This document shows positions 1-5,630 of a stretch of 6,078 nt of DNA, piece after piece. Source of the DNA: Kiritimatiellia bacterium (GTDB lineage: Bacteria > Verrucomicrobiota > Kiritimatiellia > RFP12 > UBA1067); NCBI GenBank assembly GCA_017936245.1, contig JAGBFY010000112.1, positions 1 through 6,078 of the forward strand. Reading direction: 5' to 3'. The notes under the pieces are model-generated. The model was given only the letters and a program-made list of their open reading frames with translations, made no database searches and was not told the DNA's origin. Numbering within the stretch: position 1 is the stretch's first letter; the number at the start of each line of letters is the position of its first letter. The position numbers were made by a program, and so were the translations under genes.

Positions 1-1
1 A

Positions 2-7
2 TATAAT
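2..7 (+). promoter_or_regulatory. Candidate -10 box for the ispD operon
   Basis: A perfect TATAAT hexamer lies 34 bases before the ispD start codon, which would place the transcript start near position 13-14 and give a short leader containing the Shine-Dalgarno site. The -35 region lies outside the window, so this rests on the hexamer and its position only. The local AT-richness makes a chance match possible. Confidence 0.45.
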
Positions 8-26
8 AACAGGCAGAAGTATAAAT

Positions 27-33
27 AAGGAGG
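27..33 (+). promoter_or_regulatory. Strong ribosome binding site of ispD
   Basis: AAGGAGG is a near-perfect anti-16S match, with an 8-base spacer before the ATG at 42. It fixes the ispD start and contrasts with the next gene, which has no visible site. Confidence 0.85.
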
Positions 34-41
34 AAGATATT

Positions 42-719
42 ATGGTAACAGCCATCATAGTTGCGGCAGGCAAATCGGAACGCATGGGCGGCGGCACGGA
101 CAAGGCGTTTTTGAACCTTGGCTCGAAGCCGGTCGTTGCATGGAGTCTTCTTGCATATGAGAAGAATGTGGATGTCGATAGGATAATACTTGTGGTCCGC
201 AAGGATCAGCTCACCGCAGCCAAGGCTGTTGCCAGGATGTTCGGAATCTCCAAGATGTTCAAGATCGTTGCTGGAGGTACGCGCCGTCAGGATTCCGTTC
301 AGGCGGGTCTCAAGGAGGTGGATGTCGATACGCGCATTGTAGTTGTGCATGACGGTGCGCGCCCGTGCGTTTCGCAGGAGGTTATTTCCGATGTCATCAA
401 ATCTGCCCGTCGTGGTGCGGCGTCGGTTTCCGGTTGCCGCATTCGCGACACCGTGAAGATCGTCGAGAAGGGATCCACCGTGTCATCGACTGTCGATCGC
501 GCCAAATACTGGGCGGTGCAGACGCCGCAGGCGTTCCCATGCTCGATGCTCCGCAAGGCGTATGCGGCTGTTGAGGCCACCAAGCAGGAGGTCTTCGATG
601 ATTCGCAGGCGGCAGAGATTGCCGGTGAAACCGTCAAGATATGTGAGACCGACAAGCCCAACATCAAGATAACCACTCCGGAACATCTTCAGGTCGCGGC
701 GGCTATACTCAAACTCTAA
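42..719 (+). CDS. ispD: 2-C-methyl-D-erythritol 4-phosphate cytidylyltransferase
   Basis: IspD transfers CMP from CTP to 2-C-methyl-D-erythritol 4-phosphate, the third step of the non-mevalonate (MEP) route to isoprenoid precursors, in the cytoplasm. The 225-residue protein has the family's usual length and all its landmarks: the N-terminal nucleotide loop AAGKSERMGGG (8-18) with Arg14 and Lys21 in the places of the catalytic Arg/Lys pair of E. coli IspD, VVHDGARP (101-108), RDTVK (135-139), TVDR (150-153) with the substrate-binding Arg153, AVQTPQAF (158-165), DDSQAAE (186-192) and NIKIT (207-211) with Lys209. The ATG is set by AAGGAGG eight bases upstream. It is the first gene of a probable operon and ends 8 bases before the phosphoesterase gene. 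No ispF follows, unlike in many bacteria. Identification is by motif reading and is firm. Confidence 0.96.
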   Translation: MVTAIIVAAGKSERMGGGTDKAFLNLGSKPVVAWSLLAYEKNVDVDRIILVVRKDQLTAAKAVARMFGISKMFKIVAGGTRRQDSVQAGLKEVDVDTRIVVVHDGARPCVSQEVISDVIKSARRGAASVSGCRIRDTVKIVEKGSTVSSTVDRAKYWAVQTPQAFPCSMLRKAYAAVEATKQEVFDDSQAAEIAGETVKICETDKPNIKITTPEHLQVAAAILKL

Positions 720-729
720 TAACTCTAAT
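712..729 (+). repeat. Tandem 9-bp duplication at the ispD/phosphoesterase junction
   Basis: AACTCTAAT occurs twice in immediate succession. The first copy contains the ispD stop codon TAA (717-719) and the second ends in the first two bases of the next ATG (728-730). It fills the whole 8-base gap, and there is no Shine-Dalgarno site. The duplication may have created the present spacing. Confidence 0.7.
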
Positions 730-1477
730 GGCTAAGGTATACGGTATTCTCGGCGATATTCACGCCAACATCGACGCCATGGACGTCGTGTTGGCTGATG
801 CCGCTGAACAGGGTGTTACTGACTGGGTGTGCACTGGTGATGTTGTGGGCTACAATGCCTGTCCGTCGGAATGCATCAGGATCGTGAGAGACGAGCTCAA
901 GGCCCCGGTCGTATGTGGAAACCACGACTACTATGTGGCGTTTGAGCAGAACCTTGCGGATTTTCATCCGGCGGCGGCGCAGGCCGTTCTCTGGACGCGC
1001 GAGCACATCACGGATGACGACATGGATTGGCTGCGTTCCCTGCCGATGACGAAGCCCGTTATGGGGATGACGCTTGTCCATGCGACTATGGACATGCCAG
1101 ACCATTGGGGCTACATCTTCGATGATTTTCAGGCGGCGAGCCATTTCGTGTATCAGAAGACTCCGATTTGCTTCCATGGGCATACGCATGTGCCTGTCGT
1201 GTATGAACAGACTCCATTCGGGGCTGTTCACTATGATCCGCGCACTTTTGAGAACGGTGAGTTCAAGCTTGTCGTCGGGAAGAAGTACTTCATAAACGTG
1301 GGGTCGGTCGGTCAGCCTAGGGATGGGGATCCGCGCACAAGTTACGTGATCTTTGATTCGGCCTCGCGCACATTGCGTTTCCGCCGCCTTGAGTACGATG
1401 TGGCGAGCGCTCAGGCGCGTGACCGCGCCGCAGGGCTTCCCGAACGTTGTGCCCAGCGGCTTGGGACAGGCAATTAG
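728..1477 (+). CDS. Calcineurin-like metallophosphoesterase family protein
   Basis: This is a 249-residue cytoplasmic metal-dependent phosphoesterase of the calcineurin-like superfamily, in the group often annotated as YfcE/ApaH-like. The full dimetal-site motif set is visible in order: GDIH (Asp10, His12), GDVVGY (Asp38), GNHD (Asn65, His66, Asp67), a lone His118 in LVHAT, and GHTH (His152, His154). A family-typical C-terminal NVGSVGQPRDGDPR block follows (190-203). There is no signal peptide or membrane segment. The substrate cannot be read from sequence; cyclic nucleotides, dinucleotide polyphosphates and phosphoproteins are all handled by relatives. The ATG lies 8 bases after ispD and lacks a Shine-Dalgarno site, so it is probably translated by coupling to ispD. 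The superfamily assignment is firm; the exact role is unknown. Confidence 0.92.
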   Translation: MAKVYGILGDIHANIDAMDVVLADAAEQGVTDWVCTGDVVGYNACPSECIRIVRDELKAPVVCGNHDYYVAFEQNLADFHPAAAQAVLWTREHITDDDMDWLRSLPMTKPVMGMTLVHATMDMPDHWGYIFDDFQAASHFVYQKTPICFHGHTHVPVVYEQTPFGAVHYDPRTFENGEFKLVVGKKYFINVGSVGQPRDGDPRTSYVIFDSASRTLRFRRLEYDVASAQARDRAAGLPERCAQRLGTGN

Positions 1478-1492
1478 CCGCAAGCATTGAAC

Positions 1493-1500
1493 GGAGGAGG
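1493..1500 (+). promoter_or_regulatory. Ribosome binding site of the lipoprotein gene
   Basis: GGAGGAGG precedes the ATG at 1504, with 6 bases between the first GGAGG and the start. It decides the start against a longer in-frame ATG at 1447. That upstream start lies inside the phosphoesterase gene and would put 19 charged residues before the signal peptide. Confidence 0.8.
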
Positions 1501-1503
1501 GCC

Positions 1504-2085
1504 ATGGCTCATAGACTTGGATGCATTCTTGCCGGAATCATTTCGGTGTTGGCATTTTCAGGTTGTCTTACGTCTGCACCACCTCCGCCCAAGAGCTGGA
1601 TTGTGTCGGCATCGCGAAAGTCGAACTCCGAGCTGATGATCGATAAGGTTGCAAGGCTCGGTGCCGTTACGGTTGCCGCTCCGTATGACAAATCGGCGTT
1701 GGCGGTCAAGCGAGCTGACGGTTCGCTTGCCTTTGACGCATATAATGTGTTTGCGTCTTCTCCGTCGGCTCTGCTGCGTGCTCCGCTGGCAGCGCTTCTG
1801 GAGGATGACGGTCGTTTCGGCCGCGTTCTTTCGTCCGTAAGCACAGCTCGCTCAAGTTCCACCCTTGAGGCGGTGGTCACAGATCTGTCGCTGGATTGCA
1901 CAGTTGAGAACAGGCGAACGGCGAAGGTCTCCATATCCATAGCTGTCGTCGAGAACCGTGAGATAAAGATGTTTCTCGATGGATCGGGATCTGCCGATGC
2001 CGCATCAGGCGACTATTCCGCAGCGTTTTCGGAGGCGTTCTCGCAGGCGGTGGCTGATGCGCTCAGGGCAATGCCCAATAAATGA
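1504..2085 (+). CDS. Lipoprotein, ABC-type transport auxiliary (PqiC/DUF330-like) family
   Basis: The protein has 193 residues from the ATG chosen by its strong ribosome binding site. A lipoprotein signal is evident: MAHR, a hydrophobic stretch (about 6-18) and a lipobox FSGC with Cys21 as the lipidated residue (Phe at -3 is less usual than Leu), then a proline-rich linker (26-29). The mature part reads VTVAAPYDKSALAVKRADGS (55-74), then AYNVFASSPSALLRAPLAALL (79-99) and a beta-rich segment LEAVVTDLSLD (121-131). This matches the layout I know for ABC-transport auxiliary lipoproteins, which are tethered to a membrane and partner MCE/MlaEFD- or PqiAB-type lipid transporters. No permease, ATPase or MCE gene is next to it here. 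The lipoprotein call is strong; the family call is from pattern resemblance and the partner is unknown. Confidence 0.78.
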   Translation: MAHRLGCILAGIISVLAFSGCLTSAPPPPKSWIVSASRKSNSELMIDKVARLGAVTVAAPYDKSALAVKRADGSLAFDAYNVFASSPSALLRAPLAALLEDDGRFGRVLSSVSTARSSSTLEAVVTDLSLDCTVENRRTAKVSISIAVVENREIKMFLDGSGSADAASGDYSAAFSEAFSQAVADALRAMPNK

Positions 2086-2112
2086 TTGATGGGAAATTGA
2101 TGTTTTGTCCAT

Positions 2113-2117
2113 AGGAG
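2113..2117 (+). promoter_or_regulatory. Ribosome binding site that sets a GTG start
   Basis: AGGAG sits 8 bases before GTG at 2126. The alternative in-frame TTG at 2105 lies upstream of this site and has no Shine-Dalgarno sequence of its own, so GTG is the better start. Confidence 0.75.
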
Positions 2118-2125
2118 ATTCAGCT

Positions 2126-3367
2126 GTGGAAAGATTCGAACTAGACGAAAAACTTCAGGATGAGATTCGTACTCGTGTTATGGGTGAGGGTTTCATGAAG
2201 ATTGTGCAGACTGTTCGCAGGAACGGAAAGCTTTTCAAGATTGTAATGCGCCCTGTGCTCATTGGCGGTGTGCGCAAGTTTCAGGCGGAGATGACCGATG
2301 AAGGTCAGGTACGGGTCAAAAATTTTGATGCGCCTGCAGCCGCGGACGGTCTTGAGGAGATAATATCGCAAAGGGGTGCGCGTGAACTGCACCTCATGAC
2401 TGCGTCCGGCGATCTTCATGTGCGTGTCACGAAGAAGGGCAAGGCGCTTGTGTCGCGTTCGGCGGAGATGAACCGCACCGTCACAATCCAGCCTCATGAT
2501 CGTGTCAAAAAGCAGCCGCTTACATCCTTCGACTCCACGGCGCTTTTGCGTACGATCGGCATTGCGGACGGAGAGGGGAGGATTCGCGCCTCAATGCGCG
2601 GCACGTACGATCAGGTGAACGAATTTCTCCGGATAGTGGGCGATACAGTTTCAGAAGAGCCGCAGAAGACGTTTACGGTTGTGGATTGCGGATGCGGCAA
2701 GGCATATCTCATAATATCGCTTTGGTTCTATCTCACGCAGGTGAAGGGTTTCAAGGATGTCAGAGTCGTTGGGATCGACAGGCGGAACGATGTGATATCC
2801 GCTGCGAGGAAGATGGCAGATCTCCTTGACGTATCCGGGAATGTATCGTTTGTCGAATGTGATCTTTCGTCGCCTGAACTGACATCCGCCCCCCCGGAAG
2901 GGCTGGATCACGTGGATATGGTCGTGTCGCTTAATGCTTGCGACACCGCTACGGACGAGGCGATGGCCCGCGGCGTCGAATGGAAGGCTCGCTACATACT
3001 TAGCGCTCCGTGCTGCCAGCATGAACTTCAACAGACGATCAACGGAGCCGGTGCTGTTGGGGCGAGAAGTGATTTTGCGGGGCTTTTGAGGCAGAATATC
3101 CTCAGAGAGCGTCTGTGCGACATCCTTACTGATGCGTTCCGTGCGATGATCATGCGTATTCTTGGTTTCCGCACGCAGGTGGTGGAGTTCGTTTCTCCCG
3201 ATGCCACGGCGCGCAACATACTTCTGAAATGTGAGTATGCCGTAAAGTCCGGTCAGTCCGGCGTTGTTGCGGAGTATCTCAATCTCCGCGACTACTGGAA
3301 GGTTACGCCATGGCTGGAGACGCGTCTTTCAAAGATGATTGGCAAGCATCTTGCCAGATACGAATAA
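2126..3367 (+). CDS. Class I SAM-dependent methyltransferase (METTL25/RRNAD1-like, Methyltransf_32 type)
   Basis: The protein has 413 residues from the GTG start, or 420 if TTG at 2105 is used. Residues 1-130 form an N-terminal part I do not recognise. From about 155 there is a Rossmann methyltransferase domain: motif I VVDCGCGKAYL (185-195) binds SAM, GIDRR (216-220) gives the acidic ribose-binding residue, and ECDLSS (244-249) supplies the adenine-side contact. NACDTATDEAM (270-280) corresponds to the HACGxATD segment, followed by SAPCCQHEL (293-301). The CGCGK and APCCQHE signatures are those of the family holding eukaryotic METTL25 and RRNAD1 and many uncharacterised bacterial proteins. 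Substrate unknown. The gene follows the lipoprotein by 40 bases and probably belongs to the ispD operon. The domain call is firm; methylation of RNA or protein would be a guess. Confidence 0.88.
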   Translation: MERFELDEKLQDEIRTRVMGEGFMKIVQTVRRNGKLFKIVMRPVLIGGVRKFQAEMTDEGQVRVKNFDAPAAADGLEEIISQRGARELHLMTASGDLHVRVTKKGKALVSRSAEMNRTVTIQPHDRVKKQPLTSFDSTALLRTIGIADGEGRIRASMRGTYDQVNEFLRIVGDTVSEEPQKTFTVVDCGCGKAYLIISLWFYLTQVKGFKDVRVVGIDRRNDVISAARKMADLLDVSGNVSFVECDLSSPELTSAPPEGLDHVDMVVSLNACDTATDEAMARGVEWKARYILSAPCCQHELQQTINGAGAVGARSDFAGLLRQNILRERLCDILTDAFRAMIMRILGFRTQVVEFVSPDATARNILLKCEYAVKSGQSGVVAEYLNLRDYWKVTPWLETRLSKMIGKHLARYE

Positions 3368-3412
3368 GATGGATTTGAAAGGCTGTCTTTTTGTCACATC
3401 GTCCAGAATGGT

Positions 3413-4363
3413 TTGACAGATTGGCTTATGAAGCTGCTGAATGTTGATCTTCTTAAACGGCGCGCAAAGATACTTGCGGGAATCCGGACGTTCTTTGATT
3501 CACGCGGGTTCATCGAGGTTGAGACGCCTGTGCGGATTGCAGCGCCTGCACCGGAAGTGAACATCGACTGTCCAGAGGTGCCGCCCTCCAGGATACATGG
3601 TGGCGAAACCTCATATCTGAGAGCCTCTCCAGAGCTTCAGATGAAAAAGCTTCTTGCCGCCGGAATGGACCGCATCTATCAGATAGGACCCTGTTTCCGC
3701 GATGGCGAGAAGGGAAGTCGCCATAATCCGGAATTCACGATGATAGAGTGGTACAGAAAGGGCGCCACATATCTAGACATCCTTGAAGACACCAAGCGTC
3801 TGTATTCTTTTTTGTCCGAAATATGTGGGGACAGACCCTTCGTGGATGGCTGTGGGGACAGACCCTTCGTGGAAAATGGGATGTTTGATGGGGAAAATCT
3901 TGTTTTTAAGGAGATAACGGTCAGGGATGCGTACTTGAGCTGGGCAGGATGGGATCCCTGGGCGGACTGGAACCAGGATCGGTTCGATTTTGATATGGCG
4001 ACAAAGATCGAACCTGCCTTGAAGTCTCTTGGCTTGGTGTTTCTTATGGATTATCCTCCTCAGGCGGCGAGCCTTGCAAAGATCAGAGGAGATGTGGCCG
4101 AAAGGTGGGAATTTTATTCTGACGGAATTGAGCTCGCCAACTGCTTTACGGAACTTTGCGATCCTGTCGAGCAGCGGCGGCGTTTTCTGGAGTCCAAGGA
4201 AGAGCGTAGGCAACTGGGGGAATCTGATTATCCGATAGACGAGGAGTTTCTTGCCGTGCTTGGTGATATGAAATCGGCGGCAGGGGTGGCACTTGGCGTT
4301 GACCGTCTTGTGATGAAACTTGTGTCGGCAGATGAAATTGCGCACGTCCGTTGCGTTGATTGA
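3413..4363 (+). CDS. epmA: Elongation factor P (R)-beta-lysine ligase (GenX/PoxA/YjeA), with internal duplication
   Basis: EpmA is a truncated paralogue of class II lysyl-tRNA synthetase. It lacks the anticodon-binding domain and attaches (R)-beta-lysine to a conserved lysine of elongation factor P, which helps ribosomes through proline stretches. The 316 residues show motif 1 (RGFIEVETPV, 31-40), ASPELQMKKLL (71-81), motif 2 (FRDGEKGSRHNPEFTMIEW, 95-113), the ASLAKI block (219-224), DGIELANCFTEL (237-248) and motif 3 GVALGVDRLVM (291-301). Ala293 in GVALG, where lysyl-tRNA synthetases have Gly, is the residue known to tune EpmA for beta-lysine. Residues 138-155 are two near-identical 9-residue repeats not expected in the family. 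The start is uncertain: TTG at 3413 and ATG at 3428 both lack a good Shine-Dalgarno site. It lies 45 bases after the methyltransferase. Partners efp and epmB are not in the window. Confidence 0.9.
   Translation: MTDWLMKLLNVDLLKRRAKILAGIRTFFDSRGFIEVETPVRIAAPAPEVNIDCPEVPPSRIHGGETSYLRASPELQMKKLLAAGMDRIYQIGPCFRDGEKGSRHNPEFTMIEWYRKGATYLDILEDTKRLYSFLSEICGDRPFVDGCGDRPFVENGMFDGENLVFKEITVRDAYLSWAGWDPWADWNQDRFDFDMATKIEPALKSLGLVFLMDYPPQAASLAKIRGDVAERWEFYSDGIELANCFTELCDPVEQRRRFLESKEERRQLGESDYPIDEEFLAVLGDMKSAAGVALGVDRLVMKLVSADEIAHVRCVD
3824..3877 (+). repeat. In-frame 27-bp tandem duplication inside epmA
   Basis: Two consecutive 27-base units (3824-3850 and 3851-3877) share their first 23 bases exactly, including the word GTGGGGACAGACCCTTCG. 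The length is nine codons and the units begin on a codon boundary, so they encode CGDRPFVDG and CGDRPFVEN and leave epmA open. They fall between the helix ending LYSFLSEI and the strand starting NLVFKEITV, a connection that is much shorter in E. coli EpmA. From memory, GGGGACAGACC words occur as dispersed repeats in many bacterial genomes, sometimes near REP-associated tyrosine transposases; none is present in this window. Confidence 0.9.
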
Positions 4364-4580
4364 AGCTGGCGCTTAAATCTGCTTCGCTGAATTTCAGGAT
4401 TGCGCAGGGGTGGTCACTTGTCAAAGTAAATGCGACCGTGGTTTCGATGACATCGGATATGGATATGAAATGCGTTTATTGTACTTGAAGTCGTTTTGCC
4501 TGTCGACAACCCATATGCGGTGCTGTCAACGAATCTGCGGAAAATGCCGGGAAATGCGCCGGAGTGAAGCGTAGGGTAGA
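4364..4580 (+). other. Intergenic stretch with no supported feature
   Basis: Downstream of epmA I see no gene, RNA gene or convincing intrinsic terminator; there is no strong GC stem followed by a T tract. The only weak stem near the stop is GAAGC (4362-4366) with GCTTC (4381-4385). A 42-codon frame begins with TTG overlapping the epmA stop but has no ribosome binding site or recognisable product. Confidence 0.6.
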
Positions 4581-4617
4581 TTCGGCGAAGCCGAACCCGA
4601 AGGGTGCGCAAGCATCC
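4581..4617 (+). repeat. Two adjacent short hairpins at the edge of the large inverted repeat
   Basis: TTCGGC-GAA-GCCGAA (4581-4595) is a perfect 6-bp stem with a GAA loop. It is followed at once by CCCGAAGGG (4596-4604) and by GGGTGC-GCAA-GCATCC (4602-4617), a 6-bp stem with one G-T pair and a GNRA-type loop. The last two overlap by GGG and are therefore alternatives. No T tract follows, so these do not look like a simple terminator. They could mark the edge of the repeated element, or be its own structured end. Confidence 0.6.
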
Positions 4618-4655
4618 GTGTGAGTTTCGTACCGCATGCAGTGCTGTTCAGTACT

Positions 4656-4748
4656 GTGGGCTGTACCGACCCAACGTTACTCCCGGCACGAAAAGAGGTG
4701 TTGGCGCTCATGTATGCACCGCTCGACAATCACAAGATTGCCTTCGGG
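4656..4748 (+). repeat. Left outer conserved block of the palindrome
   Basis: This 93-bp block starts GTGGGCTGTACCGACCCAAC, contains GGCACGAAAAGAGGTGTTGG and ends ATTGCCTTCGGG. It is the best-preserved part of the left arm and matches the right block without gaps. Confidence 0.9.
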
Positions 4749-4922
4749 TGCGAGTCCGTCACGGCTGCACCGCCATCTTCACGCCGTCCGCCTTGTTTCC
4801 CGGCATTTCCCGCGGTTGCACTGGGCGTTTCCTGCGTTCGGCTCGCGCGCAGCGCCGACGCTCCCGGAGTCCCTTCGCCGTAGGATGCGCCATCCTCTCG
4901 CGAATGCACGCCGTCTGGCATA

Positions 4923-4938
4923 GGGCGGAATACCGCCC
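4923..4938 (+). repeat. Hairpin GGGCGG-AATA-CCGCCC in the left arm
   Basis: A perfect 6-bp GC stem with an AATA loop. The corresponding right-arm position (GGTATTCC, 5351-5358) keeps the loop and inner pairs but not the full stem. Confidence 0.65.
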
Positions 4939-5080
4939 GTCACCATCCGGCACGCCTTCGCGGAGCCTGCCGCACCTCGCCGAATCTACGCCGCTCGGTC
5001 TCCTGTCACGCTTCGCCTCTCTCCGTCACGCTATTGGTCGCGTATCCCGCTTCCCTGTTGCGGCGCATCCGCGCCTTATG

Positions 5081-5097
5081 GCCGCGCTTTGCGCGGC
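5081..5097 (+). repeat. Hairpin GCCGCGC-TTT-GCGCGGC near the palindrome centre
   Basis: A perfect 7-bp GC-only stem with a TTT loop. It is not followed by a T run on either strand, so terminator function is not supported. Confidence 0.7.
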
Positions 5098-5163
5098 ATT
5101 GCGCAATACATGTCTTTCAGGCAATCATTGCGCATGAAGTCTTCACCATTTCTGTGCAAAGCA

Positions 5164-5220
5164 AAGCCTTAAAGACCTTCATTGCTCCATTCTGTAGGCG
5201 CAAGCTTTAAGGCTTGCGCC
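5164..5220 (+). repeat. Two mutually exclusive hairpins at the palindrome centre
   Basis: GGCGCAAGC (5197-5205) pairs with GCTTGCGCC (5212-5220) across a 6-base loop. AAGCCTTAAAG (5164-5174) is the exact reverse complement of CTTTAAGGCTT (5205-5215), which overlaps the first stem's right arm, so both cannot form together. No T tract follows. Functional meaning is unknown. Confidence 0.6.
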
Positions 5221-5368
5221 GCAACCAATAAAACGGGATACCCGACTAACAGCGCGGGCGGACGAGGCGCATCAGCCACGGGGCCGGGGATTCCGGCGAG
5301 AGGCGGGATTGCGCAGACGGGTGCAGAGGCGTGGCGCAGGGCTTGCGGGAGGTATTCCGACCCAAGCC

Positions 5369-5384
5369 ATGCGGCCGCATATGC
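5369..5384. repeat. Overlapping perfect palindromes in the right arm
   Basis: ATGCGGCCGCAT (5369-5380) is a 12-bp perfect palindrome, and GCATATGC (5377-5384) overlaps its right side. They are short and may be incidental in such self-complementary DNA. Confidence 0.5.
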
Positions 5385-5469
5385 GCACGGATGCGCAATA
5401 CTACGCCGAAAGAGGAATCACTGGCGGAGTGGGGATGCGCCGTAGTGCCGCCGACGCGCCCGTGCAACG

Positions 5470-5537
5470 GTGGGCAGTACCGATCCCCAACGCCAAACGC
5501 ACCGCTGCGAAAAGAGGTGGAGCGCGAGGCGGACGAC
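5470..5537 (+). repeat. Degenerate internal copy of the conserved block, opposite to the right block
   Basis: This stretch begins GTGGGCAGTACCGATCCCCA and contains CGAAAAGAGGTG (5508-5519), so it is a shortened version of the same block in + orientation, lying head to head with the - oriented block at 5538-5630. GTGGGCA (5470-5476) is complementary to 5624-5630, and 11 of 12 bases of 5508-5519 are complementary to 5586-5597. Together they could form a hairpin of about 160 bases. A weaker equivalent is visible in the left arm around 4750-4816. Confidence 0.65.
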
Positions 5538-5630
5538 CCCGAAGGCAATCTCGTGATTGTCGAGCGGGTCGGACGTAAGCGCCAACACCACTTTTCGTGC
5601 CGGGAGTATGGTTGGGTCGGCAGTGCCCAC
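5538..5630 (-). repeat. Right outer conserved block of the palindrome
   Basis: This is the reverse-complement partner of 4656-4748, 80 of 93 bases identical with no gaps. Read on the - strand it starts GTGGGCACTGCCGACCCAAC and ends ATTGCCTTCGGG. Confidence 0.9.

Noticed and set aside
725..1483. - strand open frame of 252 codons opposite the phosphoesterase gene
   Set aside because: It is antisense to a gene with a complete metallophosphoesterase motif set, and its peptide has no recognisable features.
3413..3418. TTGACA, a perfect -35 hexamer, as an internal promoter for epmA
   Set aside because: No acceptable -10 hexamer lies 16-18 bases downstream, and the hexamer overlaps the likely start codon and lies too far into the gene.
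4360..4488. 42-codon frame from a TTG overlapping the epmA stop codon
   Set aside because: No Shine-Dalgarno site, a rare start codon, no recognisable product and no codon-usage support. EpmA already ends where the family does, so it is not a lost C-terminus.
4604..5137. Long + strand open frame of 177 codons in the left arm (also 87- and 95-codon frames overlapping it)
   Set aside because: Rich in Arg, Ser, Ala and Pro with no domain, no ribosome binding site, and several overlapping open frames in GC-rich DNA. It crosses the inverted-repeat arm, whose conservation shows no codon periodicity.
5081..5220. GC-rich hairpins as intrinsic terminators
   Set aside because: None is followed by a run of T on the + strand or preceded by a run of A that would serve the - strand.
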